A stretch of 64,000 nt of DNA from contig CABOHA010000001.1 in the NCBI GenBank assembly GCA_902399975.1, positions 583,397 to 647,396 of the forward strand. The letters are read 5' to 3'. The notes below the pieces were generated by a model. The model had not been told where the DNA came from. It worked only from the letters and a program-made list of their open reading frames with translations, and made no database searches. This document shows, in pieces, positions 27,379-34,704 of the stretch; the stretch's first letter is position 1, and each line of letters opens with the position of its first letter. Origin of the DNA: Coriobacteriaceae bacterium (GTDB lineage: Bacteria; Actinomycetota; Coriobacteriia; Coriobacteriales; Coriobacteriaceae). The position numbers were made by a program, and so were the translations under genes.

Positions 27379-27744
27379 GCCAAGGACGGCCTGGTTATGG
27401 TGCCGGTCTACTTTGTCGATCGTCCCGCGTCGGATGGACGTAATGGCGAGCAGGTGCGCATTGCCGTGAACGGCCAGACGAGCCGCGCGGCGGCGGTGGT
27501 GTTTAGCGACAAGTGCGAGACGCATATTGTGGCGCCGCTCAATCCGAGCCTGCATCTGTCCGGCGAAAGCACCGTTCACGCCACGCCCGTCGAGGTCAAA
27601 TACATCAAATCGCCATTCCTGTACCAAATTGTGCGCCGTGGAGGCGACGAGCAGCCACGTCAGGTGGCAGCGGCTGCCGAGGGTTCCTACCGAGAAGAAA
27701 AACCCAAGCGCAAGGGATTGTTCGCTGCGATCTTTGGGAAGTAG
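27379..27744 (+). pseudogene. C-terminal part of the interrupted zinc-ribbon protein
   Basis: 121 codons starting at the host GC dinucleotide with AKDGLVMVPVYFVDR and ending KRKGLFAAIFGK. It is preceded in frame by a stop inside the element. Joining 12446 to 27381 restores a GCC codon and a continuous frame of about 448 residues. An internal ATG at 27397 might allow a fragment to be made, but no ribosome site is seen. Confidence 0.8.
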
Positions 27745-27860
27745 GGAAGCGGAGCCGGGGCGTCGGGCTGCATCGCAAGGTCATGAGACGAATTTAAGAC
27801 TGCTGGGAACGTGCTACCATTGCCGATAGCCTTAATCTTGTAAGAAGCGGAGGCCAGATT

Positions 27861-28232
27861 ATGGGTTTTGCGGATCAGCAGCTTCAGCTTCAGGTACCGT
27901 ATTCTCCTGACGACACGTTTAATGCCTTGAAGGCAGCTATGGAAAAGCTGCCTAAAGTAAAAGTTGATAGTGCATCGCCCGCAACAAGAACAGTTGCAGC
28001 CGAGATTGGTATGAGCCTTTGGTCTTGGGGCGAAAATATCGGTATTTCGGTTGTTCCAGTTGAAGGCGGATCTGGCGTTACTGTCAAGTCGTCATCTAAG
28101 GTCAGGGCAAACGTATTAAACGGGGGCAAAAATGCAAAGAATATTGCCGAGATAGTCGATGCCCTATCGAAGGAGCTTGAGCGGTATCCGCAGGTTTCAC
28201 AGACTATTGAGACGCTGGCGGATAGTGGTTGA
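27861..28232 (+). CDS. conserved protein, N-terminal part of a SHOCT-type gene
   Basis: 123 residues (MGFADQQLQLQVPYSPDDTF...). It is a small alpha/beta domain of unknown function. In the overlapping frame right after it lies a typical SHOCT motif (28225-28329), so the intact ancestor probably had that domain fused. AGCGGAGG precedes the ATG. Confidence 0.65.
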   Translation: MGFADQQLQLQVPYSPDDTFNALKAAMEKLPKVKVDSASPATRTVAAEIGMSLWSWGENIGISVVPVEGGSGVTVKSSSKVRANVLNGGKNAKNIAEIVDALSKELERYPQVSQTIETLADSG

Positions 28233-28329
28233 TGTAGTTGCAAGGCTTGAGAGGCTTGCAGCACTGCGTGAGAGTGGAGTACTTACCGAGGAAGAGTTTG
28301 CTGCAGAAAAGGCAAAAATCCTTTCGTAA
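28225..28329 (+). pseudogene. SHOCT domain remnant in shifted frame
   Basis: 34 codons starting at a GTG, reading ARLERLAALRESGVLTEEEF and so on: the short C-terminal oligomerization motif (SHOCT). It overlaps the end of the 27861 gene in another frame. There is no ribosome site of its own. Best read as the frameshifted tail of that gene. Confidence 0.6.
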
Positions 28330-28558
28330 TCAGACACGATGGTTGGATTTGCATTCTATTATTGAACTTGTTTATACCAGGCTGAAAACATCGTGTGTAA
28401 TAAAGGTGCGTAGTAGCCTCGTCTTGATTGGCGGATGTAAATAAACGGTGGAACGGCTGTAAAAGAGCCTTGCCACTGGGTAAAATCAGGATGTGCCGCG
28501 GAACCCGCTCCTCAGTCGGTCAACTTTGGAAGCGCGGGCAACGCAGGTACTATCGTCT

Positions 28559-28584
28559 AAAGGGCCGGGTGCGACCGGCCCTTT
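28559..28584. terminator. GC-rich terminator hairpin
   Basis: 10-bp stem AAAGGGCCGG (28559-28568) with CCGGCCCTTT (28575-28584). Confidence 0.8.
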
Positions 28585-28606
28585 GCATGACTCCCTTCGC
28601 TATCCG

Positions 28607-28699
28607 TTACTGCTTATATTCCCGCCAGATCGAGTAGAGGTTCCGGACGATGCCGGTTACATACATCGAGAGGCGCAGGATTTCAAGAAACAAGTTCAT
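28607..28699 (-). CDS. possible 30-residue hydrophobic peptide
   Basis: Reads MNLFLEILRLSMYVTGIVRN and ends IWREYKQ, an amphipathic or membrane-inserting helix with a basic end. A GGGGTGA ribosome-like site lies upstream, and the 28559 hairpin lies just downstream in the right orientation. The pattern of small membrane peptide plus terminator is suggestive only. Confidence 0.35.
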   Translation of the reverse strand: MNLFLEILRLSMYVTGIVRNLYSIWREYKQ

Positions 28700-28842
28700 A
28701 GGCTTCACCCCAATCGGAGATCGGAGCGTTGCCCGCAGGCGGATTCCGCGGCAGTCGTAATTCTACCTCACAGGCCGCGGCGGGAGACATCCTACCCGCC
28801 CCATGGCTTGGAGCAGTGTCGATCTAACGGGCAATCAAGCCT

Positions 28843-29064
28843 CTAGTTCTCTTTGAATTGAGCAAGCATCTGCCCGAAGAAGCTTAGTTCGGATGGCTCA
28901 TAAATGATCGAACCGCCGTCCGCGGTCCTGTAGACCCCGCAGGGGAGGTAACGCCCGTCGGGGAGGACATAGAGGCTGGCTTCCTCCTTCAGTCCTACTG
29001 GAAATAGCGGAATCCCGTTTTCGTCCACTTGGAACTCGTCTATATTTGCGATCTTCCTCTCCAT
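28843..29064 (-). CDS. small hypothetical protein upstream-adjacent to a DraG-like gene
   Basis: 73 residues beginning MERKIANIDEFQVDENGIPL. No family recognised. It has host-like codon use and a GGAGGCATC ribosome site. It lies 32 bases downstream of the ADP-ribosylglycohydrolase gene on the same strand, so the two may be cotranscribed. Confidence 0.6.
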   Translation of the reverse strand: MERKIANIDEFQVDENGIPLFPVGLKEEASLYVLPDGRYLPCGVYRTADGGSIIYEPSELSFFGQMLAQFKEN

Positions 29065-29096
29065 GATGCCTCCTGCCTTATTTCTTGAATGGCGCC

Positions 29097-29885
29097 TTAA
29101 AACAGGCAGCTCTCAATCAGCTCTTTGCCGCGCAGAGTGCCGATCCACTCCTGTGGGATGGCTTTGAGACCGTATGCCGTGCCGGCGAGGGCGCCGGCGA
29201 CGGCTGCGGTGGTGTCGGTGTCGTCGCCTAGGTTGACGGCGGCAAGCACGCAATCTTCGTAGCTGTTAGTGTTGACGAAACACCAGGTGGCTGCCTTAAG
29301 CGTGTCGCGCACGAAGCCACCCGACCTGATCTCCTGCTCAGGCACGCCTTTCAGATGGAGCGCCCACGAGGGGAGCACGTCGTTCATCACATCCCTCATC
29401 AGCTCGACAAATATGATGCATGCGTCGGTCGACGTTCTGTGGGCGTGCGTAATCGCGGAGACCTTGCTGACCTCTTCGTCTGTCGCATCGGTGAACGCCA
29501 GGGGAGCGATGCGCATGAGCGATCCGTTGCCGTTGTCGCGCTCGCCGGAGCCTCCTTTGCCGGTGCGCAGGGCGCGGGCGGTCGTACCGCCGTAATCGAA
29601 AACGCCGTCGATCGTATACTCGCCACGGGCAATCCAGCTTACGAACTTGTCGCGCATGTCCGCGGTGTCGATGTGCCCGAGCTCCCTAATCGAGTCGCAG
29701 GTAGCAAGCGTCATAGATGTGTCGTCGCTCCAGGTGCCGGCGGGCTGCCCATGCGTGCCGTAGCCGATCATGTCCGTGCATTCGAACATGCCGCGTGGCC
29801 TGAACTCGTAGGGAACGCCCAGCGCGTCGCCGACGGCAAGCCCATAGATGCAGTCGCGCAGTGTCGTTTTCGGTCTGTCTGTCAT
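29097..29885 (-). CDS. ADP-ribosylglycohydrolase family protein
   Basis: 262-residue DraG/ARH-like hydrolase that removes ADP-ribose from targets. Metal-binding motifs are seen: GLAVGDALGVPYEF near the start, GTWSDDTSMTLAT near 45-60, and GDDTDTTAAVAGALAG near 215-230. Start 29885 follows AGAGGTG; a GTG nine bases earlier is less likely. It lies beside HicAB; a link to defence or stress is possible but unproven. Confidence 0.88.
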   Translation of the reverse strand: MTDRPKTTLRDCIYGLAVGDALGVPYEFRPRGMFECTDMIGYGTHGQPAGTWSDDTSMTLATCDSIRELGHIDTADMRDKFVSWIARGEYTIDGVFDYGGTTARALRTGKGGSGERDNGNGSLMRIAPLAFTDATDEEVSKVSAITHAHRTSTDACIIFVELMRDVMNDVLPSWALHLKGVPEQEIRSGGFVRDTLKAATWCFVNTNSYEDCVLAAVNLGDDTDTTAAVAGALAGTAYGLKAIPQEWIGTLRGKELIESCLF

Positions 29886-29945
29886 GGGAAACACCTCTTG
29901 TACTTTGGATTGAGGATGCGCGGCTACCTGCGGTAATGTGTCCAG

Positions 29946-29978
29946 CCCAATTCGGGACGCAGTGAGTCCCGAATTGGG
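29946..29978. terminator. hairpin between hicB and the DraG-like gene
   Basis: 13-bp perfect arms CCCAATTCGGGAC and GTCCCGAATTGGG with a 7-base spacer. Without a strong T run it may be a REP-like hairpin instead. Confidence 0.55.
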
Positions 29979-30028
29979 AGAGCTTTTCAGCTAATCTGAC
30001 AAATGAAAAAACCAGCAACGCTATTGAT

Positions 30029-30481
30029 TTATACAGCAATAGGGACCTCTTTTGGGCGTCCTGCCTTCGGTGCGTCGGCGAGTCGTGCCTCGATGGAAGC
30101 TTTGGACACCATGCGCTTGGTGCCATCCTTCCATGAATCCAACAGTCCTGCATTTATCAGTTGCGATACCCGTGCTGAGCTAACACCGAGCATACGCGCG
30201 GCATCCGCTGCAGTGACGGCGGGGATGTCGCCGAGTTCGCGACTGACGGCCACGGCGATAATCTTGCCACCGTGCTGCGGCTCGTGGCCAAAGTCCGGCG
30301 CAGGCAGGTCGACGCCGCCCATTAGGTGGTCATCGACCATGCATGCGAGAAAATCAGCGGCGCTTTCGACAGCGTCGTTTAGGTCGGATCCGAACGTTCC
30401 ACCTCCGCCCAGCGAGCCACATGGCACAGCGTCGACAACGCCGTCCGAATCAAAGAACTCGAATTCCCATACGTAAACCAT
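30029..30481 (-). CDS. hicB: HicB-like antitoxin with helix-turn-helix
   Basis: 150 residues. The N-terminal HicB fold (VWEFEFFDSDGVVDAVPC, with DLNDAVESAADFL) is followed by an HTH, AADAARMLGVSSARVSQLINAG, near residues 92-113. It neutralises HicA and represses its own promoter. AAAGGAGG precedes the ATG. It lies 45 bases after hicA on the same strand, the usual order. Confidence 0.82.
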   Translation of the reverse strand: MVYVWEFEFFDSDGVVDAVPCGSLGGGGTFGSDLNDAVESAADFLACMVDDHLMGGVDLPAPDFGHEPQHGGKIIAVAVSRELGDIPAVTAADAARMLGVSSARVSQLINAGLLDSWKDGTKRMVSKASIEARLADAPKAGRPKEVPIAV

Positions 30482-30526
30482 GTAAGACCTCCTTTAAAAA
30501 GTGATGCGAAATGTGATGAGGATGAG

Positions 30527-30697
30527 CTATCGAAGCCCTGCCTGCCTTAGGATTCTTTTGGCAATTTGATCCTCGATCTCTCGGTGGCGTTTTACGAGCA
30601 CGAGCTTGTCGCCTTTGACGAACTTCTCGTGATTAGTGCCTCCTTTCGAGATGAAGCCGGCTTCTTCGAGGATACGGATCAATTCGCGTCTCTGCAT
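30527..30697 (-). CDS. hicA: HicA-like mRNA interferase toxin
   Basis: 56-residue toxin of the double-stranded-RNA-binding fold. The family motif with the catalytic His is GGTNHEKFVKGDK; conserved RELIRILEEAGF precedes it and LAKRIL-type helix residues follow. Start 30697 (MQRRELI) is preferred over 30712 because the family starts there and AAAGAGG lies upstream. Confidence 0.85.
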   Translation of the reverse strand: MQRRELIRILEEAGFISKGGTNHEKFVKGDKLVLVKRHREIEDQIAKRILRQAGLR

Positions 30698-30754
30698 CTC
30701 AGCCTCTTTCAATAACTATATATTAGCACTTCCTAAGGGTTTTAGGCTTAAATC

Positions 30755-30768
30755 TTAGCTATTGCTAA
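30755..30768. promoter_or_regulatory. inverted repeat upstream of hicAB
   Basis: TTAGC-TATT-GCTAA, about 60 bases upstream of hicA in an AT-rich promoter region; a plausible HicB operator. Confidence 0.4.
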
Positions 30769-30940
30769 TCCTTTGTTTTGCGGCGCCATCCTTGGATAAC
30801 GGCTTATAAACCTTGTCGTATTAGTCTATTTGCTCGTGCGGACACGATTTTGGTGCTCTGCGCACGACTGCGAAAAGGGTTTGCGGTGGCTAAAATGTGA
30901 CCCTAAGACAGTTTTAGCGAACCCCACGGGAGCGACGGGC

Positions 30941-31210
30941 ATGGACAACAACACTTTGCTATTCCAGGACAAAGGTTCGGGCAGGTTTAAAGACGTCAAG
31001 ATCAACCCTAACCGTATCGAGGTGCTCAAGAAGGGAACGTTTGGCGGCAAGCACACCGAGATCGTCTACCTTAAGGACATCACGGGGGTCAACAGGGTCA
31101 AGGGCCGCGACGTTTTCCTGCGCAGCAGGTTGTTGACTGCTTGTGTCTTTAGCCTCAGCAGTCACGCGAGGGCGCAGGAATTCGTCAACGTGCTCAATAT
31201 GGTGATGTGA
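30941..31210 (+). CDS. small PH-like or unknown-function protein
   Basis: 89 residues from ATG 30941 (MDNNTLLFQDKGSGRFKDVK). The beta-rich pattern, with VYLKDITGVNRVKGRDVF and a final helix EFVNVLNMVM, resembles short bacterial PH domains. The longer open frame upstream lacks a ribosome site. Not assigned further. Confidence 0.55.
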   Translation: MDNNTLLFQDKGSGRFKDVKINPNRIEVLKKGTFGGKHTEIVYLKDITGVNRVKGRDVFLRSRLLTACVFSLSSHARAQEFVNVLNMVM

Positions 31211-31234
31211 CCGGGCGCTTTCGAACACAAAAAA

Positions 31235-31267
31235 CCGGGATGCAAGGAGTCGCACCTTGCATCCCGG
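31235..31267 (-). terminator. terminator of the lipoprotein gene at 31305
   Basis: 13-bp stem CCGGGATGCAAGG / CCTTGCATCCCGG followed on the minus strand by a T run. Confidence 0.88.
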
Positions 31268-31304
31268 CTGAGCTAAAACGGCGCTGCTGCATGCCGTTGG
31301 AGCT

Positions 31305-31895
31305 TTAGCGCTTAATCTCGATATCGTCGAGCTTGACGTCCATGGCCTCGGTCTTTGCCTTGGCGATATCATCGGCAAACTCCAGAGACTTCATCATGGT
31401 CTCGACGGCGTCCTTGTGCTCCTCGACGTTGTCGATGCTCACGTAGACGCTGCCGCCGCCTGCTTCGGTGAAGTACTCGGTCGTCACGCCGCCCGAGTGT
31501 GTATAGGAAGCGTTGCGCCATGTCTTGCCGTTGTACTTGACGGGGTCATTTTCGGTCCACTCAAAGTTGGCCTTCCATTTGGCCTCGTAGTCGAACAGCT
31601 CGTCGGCGTTCTTGTCAGAGTCGAAGACAGGGATGAAGCGGTCGCTGGCGTGCTCGCTCTCGGTGAACTTAAACTGGGCCCTGTCGGCGGTGTCGCCTGC
31701 GACGTCGGTGATCTCGACGCCCTCGGGGACCTCGACCTTAAACCAAATGAAGTCGGTCCTCATATCCACGGCTGGCTTTTCTGCTCCGCCGCCACCACCA
31801 CTGCCGGTAGCGCCGCTGCCACCGCAGCCCACCAGGGCAACTGCGGCAAAGAGACTCATGCAGAGGGTGAGAATCGCAAAGGCCTTCTTTTTCAT
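31305..31895 (-). CDS. lipoprotein, paralogue 1
   Basis: 196 residues. Signal peptide MKKKAFAILTLCMSLFAAVA with lipobox LVGC, so it is lipid-anchored on the outer face. A Gly-rich linker is followed by a domain starting TDFIWFKVEVPEGVEI that also occurs in the next gene. The fold may be a small carbohydrate- or ligand-binding beta domain; function unknown. GAGGAGGACACGACC precedes the ATG. Confidence 0.75.
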   Translation of the reverse strand: MKKKAFAILTLCMSLFAAVALVGCGGSGATGSGGGGGAEKPAVDMRTDFIWFKVEVPEGVEITDVAGDTADRAQFKFTESEHASDRFIPVFDSDKNADELFDYEAKWKANFEWTENDPVKYNGKTWRNASYTHSGGVTTEYFTEAGGGSVYVSIDNVEEHKDAVETMMKSLEFADDIAKAKTEAMDVKLDDIEIKR

Positions 31896-31968
31896 GGTCG
31901 TGTCCTCCTCGATCTGTAACCGCCCATGGATTACCTGTCTTTACTGTACGCGCGAGCGGCTCGCTAGG

Positions 31969-31986
31969 GTGGGCCATGTGTCCCAT
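31969..31986. repeat. 18-bp intergenic motif, copy 1
   Basis: GTGGGCCATGTGTCCCAT, identical to 32937-32954. It lies 75 bases upstream of the paralogue 1 start. Confidence 0.6.
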
Positions 31987-32138
31987 TCTGGGGGCCGGAT
32001 TTGCGCCGATAAGTGGCAATATATCCGGGCGTAAGGGAGGGTAGGGTCGATGCTGTCGACCCTACCCGGGGGCTGGGTGCCCGTTGTTTTAATGGGGCGC
32101 ATGTGCACGGGTGCGCGTAGGCGCGTGCAGGTGTCCCG

Positions 32139-32738
32139 TTACTTGATCTCGATGCTCGAAATCTCGACTTCGCGTGCCTCGGAAACTGCCTCTGCCATGT
32201 CATCGGGGAACTCGATGGAGTTGAGGAGCGCCTCGGCTTCTTTCTTGTGCTGGTCGAAGTTCGAGATGAGGACGTAGACGCTTCCCGGCTCAACGTCGGT
32301 AAAGAGGAGGGTTGTGATGCCACTGTTGTCCTCGTACGTTCCGACGAGCCACGTCCTGCCGTTATACTCGACGGACCCGCCATCCTTCCACTGGAACGTA
32401 TCCCCCTTCTTTTCCGCCTGGTCGGCGTGGGATTCCTCGGCAGTCAGCGCTTTTTTCCAAACGGGGATAAAACGATCGGCCGAGGCGTTCTCGTCTTCGG
32501 GGAAGGTGAGCTGGACCCTGTCGGCATTCTTGCCGGCGGAGTCGCTTACGCCGACGCCCTCGGGCATCTCGACCTTAAACCAGATAAAGTCGGTCTTCTT
32601 GGCGACGGGGACCTTTTCCTTGCTCTCGCTCTTGGAGGCGCTGCCGCCGCCCGATGCGCTCCCGCCGCAGCCGACAAGGGCAAACACGGCAAAGAGGGCG
32701 ATGCAAAGGGAAAGGATCGATAGGGTCTTTTTCTTCAT
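32139..32738 (-). CDS. lipoprotein, paralogue 2
   Basis: 199 residues. Signal MKKKTLSILSLCIALFAVFA with lipobox LVGC, a Gly/Ser/Lys linker, then KKTDFIWFKVEMPEGVGV aligned with paralogue 1 over the whole domain. It ends EVEISSIEIK, like the ELDDIEIKR end of its neighbour. Tandem duplication is clear. AAGGAGGACGCCACC precedes the ATG. The role is unknown; cell-surface localisation follows from the lipobox. Confidence 0.78.
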   Translation of the reverse strand: MKKKTLSILSLCIALFAVFALVGCGGSASGGGSASKSESKEKVPVAKKTDFIWFKVEMPEGVGVSDSAGKNADRVQLTFPEDENASADRFIPVWKKALTAEESHADQAEKKGDTFQWKDGGSVEYNGRTWLVGTYEDNSGITTLLFTDVEPGSVYVLISNFDQHKKEAEALLNSIEFPDDMAEAVSEAREVEISSIEIK

Positions 32739-33115
32739 GGTGGCGTCCTCCTTGTCTGCCAGGGACATCGTGTGCCGCGGATCGCTGGGGCGGCGGTTAC
32801 GCATGCACATGATGCCTTTGTTTGCTGTGCGGTTATTCCTCCATTCGTCGTCCGGTGTCGTGGCGAGCGTTGCCCCAACATAGGGCTCCTTACCTATATG
32901 TATGCCCCAGTTGCCGCTGCCCGGGAGTCTCGAAACGTGGGCCATGTGTCCCATGTTTGTGTCGCTGCCGCCTATCGTGTGCCATAGAAATCCGCGATGG
33001 CCAGGTGCGCTGACGCCCATGTGCTTATGGGCTAGACTTAGCACCATTATGTGATCGATGCGGTCGGTCGGCGGTTGCCGCTCGACCGATGTATATGACT
33101 TGAAGGTGCATGTGT
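32739..33115. other. 377-bp gap upstream of paralogue 2 and fchA
   Basis: Holds the second 18-bp motif and a short inverted repeat GCCCAT/ATGGGC (33015-33032) near the likely fchA promoter. No gene is supported. Confidence 0.5.
32937..32954. repeat. 18-bp intergenic motif, copy 2
   Basis: Identical to 31969-31986, in the same orientation, about 200 bases upstream of the paralogue 2 start. Confidence 0.6.
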
Positions 33116-33748
33116 ATGAGCCAAGAGATGATGGACAAGACCTGCCGCGGGTTTGCCGAGGCGCTTGCCGCGCGCGAGCCGGTGCCCGGCGGCGGCAGCG
33201 CGAGCGCCTTTGTGGGTGCGCTGGGCGCCTCGCTGTGCGGGATGGTCGCGCGCTACGGCGCGACCAACCCCGCGCTTGCCGATCGCGTGGACGATTTGGA
33301 GCGTGCGTTTTCCCAGGCGGACGAGTTATCGCAGGAACTTGTTGGTTTGGTTGCCGAGGATGTTCGTGCGTACGGCCAGGTGTCTGCGGCATACGGTATT
33401 CCGCGCGATGATCCGGCTCGACCCGCGGCGATTCAAGATGCGTTGCACGTGGCGGCCATGCCTCCGTATCGAATCATGGATGCCTGCGGGCGCGCGCTGG
33501 CGCTGCTCGAGGACATGGCCGATAAGGGCTCGCGCCAGCTGCTGTCCGATGTGGCATGCGGCGCTGTGTTCTGCCGTTCCGCTATGCAGGGCGCGAGCTT
33601 GACGCTCTTTGCGAACACCACGTCTATGAAGGATCGCGCTCGTGCTGAGGAGCTCGAGACGGCGTGTGATGAGTTGCTCGACATGTGGTTGCCGCGCGCC
33701 GATGCGCTGGCGCGCCGCGCCGCCGACGCCGCAAGGAAGAGGGGATAG
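33116..33748 (+). CDS. fchA: methenyl-THF cyclohydrolase / cyclodeaminase family protein
   Basis: 210 residues of the formiminotransferase-cyclodeaminase C-terminal fold. The motif EPVPGGGSASAFVGALGASL near residue 21 is typical of FchA-type methenyl-THF cyclohydrolases. ATG 33116 has GAAGG nine bases upstream; an earlier ATG at 33110 is too close. It ends 2 bases before folD, forming an operon of the C1-folate pathway with fhs elsewhere. Confidence 0.85.
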   Translation: MSQEMMDKTCRGFAEALAAREPVPGGGSASAFVGALGASLCGMVARYGATNPALADRVDDLERAFSQADELSQELVGLVAEDVRAYGQVSAAYGIPRDDPARPAAIQDALHVAAMPPYRIMDACGRALALLEDMADKGSRQLLSDVACGAVFCRSAMQGASLTLFANTTSMKDRARAEELETACDELLDMWLPRADALARRAADAARKRG

Positions 33749-33750
33749 CC

Positions 33751-34605
33751 ATGGCTGAACTGCTGAAGGGTGCCCCCGTTGCTCGCGCTTTGACTGAGGA
33801 ACTTGCTGCTCGCTGCGTGGCTTTGCGCGAGCGCGGCGTTGTGCCGACGCTGGCTATCGTGCGCGTGGGTGAACGCGAGGACGACCTATCCTACGAGCGC
33901 GGTGCGCTCAAGCGCTGCGAAAAGGTTGGCATTGAGGCTCGCCGCGTTTTGCTTCCCGCCGATGTTTCGCAGGACGAGCTGTTGGCGGCCATCGAGGACA
34001 TCAATTCCGACCCCGCTGTTCATGGCTGCCTGATGTTCCGCCCGCTGCCCGCCGGCCTTGACGAGGACGCGGTTGCCGCGGCACTCGATCCTGCCAAGGA
34101 TGTTGACTCCATGACGCCGGCCTCGCTGCTTACCACGCTTTCGGGGCGAGGCGAGGGCTTTGCTCCTTGCACAGCCGAGGCCGTGCTGGCGTTGCTGGAC
34201 CATTACGGCGTTGAGCTGGATGGGGCCAAGGTCGCGGTCGTTGGTCGGTCGCTGGTGATCGGTCGTCCCGTTGCCGCCATGCTTACGGCTCGCAATGCGA
34301 CCGTGACGACGTGCCATACGCATACGCGCGACCTTGCTGCCGAGTGCCGTGCTGCCGACATTGTGGTTGCCGCCGTTGGACGCGCGCGTACGATTGGCGT
34401 GGATGCGGTTCGCGAGGGCCAGACGATCATCGATGTTGGCATTAATTGGGACGAGGCCGCTGGCAAGCTGGTCGGGGACGTCGATTTTGATGCTGCGGAG
34501 CCGGTTGTTAACGCCATCACGCCCGTGCCGGGCGGCGTGGGCGCTGTGACGACGGCGATCCTCGCCAAACACGTGATCGAGGCGGCCGAGCGCGCATCGA
34601 AATAG
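33751..34605 (+). CDS. folD: bifunctional methylene-THF dehydrogenase / cyclohydrolase
   Basis: 284 residues. Substrate site region DDLSYERGALKRCEKVGIE with the catalytic Lys, PLPAGLDEDAV, NAD(P)-binding VGRSLVIGRPVAAML near residue 162 and the ending TPVPGGVGAVTTAIL. It oxidises methylene-THF to methenyl- and 10-formyl-THF. ATG 33751 follows AAGAGGGGATAGCC. It is directly downstream of fchA. Confidence 0.95.
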   Translation: MAELLKGAPVARALTEELAARCVALRERGVVPTLAIVRVGEREDDLSYERGALKRCEKVGIEARRVLLPADVSQDELLAAIEDINSDPAVHGCLMFRPLPAGLDEDAVAAALDPAKDVDSMTPASLLTTLSGRGEGFAPCTAEAVLALLDHYGVELDGAKVAVVGRSLVIGRPVAAMLTARNATVTTCHTHTRDLAAECRAADIVVAAVGRARTIGVDAVREGQTIIDVGINWDEAAGKLVGDVDFDAAEPVVNAITPVPGGVGAVTTAILAKHVIEAAERASK

Positions 34606-34704
34606 GTTTTTGACCACAAGGGCTGCCGAGGCCGTGGTTTCGCCCTTTTTGCGCCGAAGCGATACACTGTTGCCGTTTGATTTCTTCGCTCAAGGAGGAT
34701 GCGC

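Larger units (their letters stand above)
28330..28842. other. 513-bp stretch with a terminator and one tiny ORF
   Basis: No convincing gene of normal size. It holds the 28559 hairpin and a possible 30-residue minus-strand ORF (28607-28699). Several open frames here lack codon bias and ribosome sites. Confidence 0.5.

Noticed and set aside
28428-28846. Two plus-strand ORFs (about 70 and 117 codons)
   Set aside because: They cross the terminator hairpin, lack ribosome sites and show no protein-like composition.
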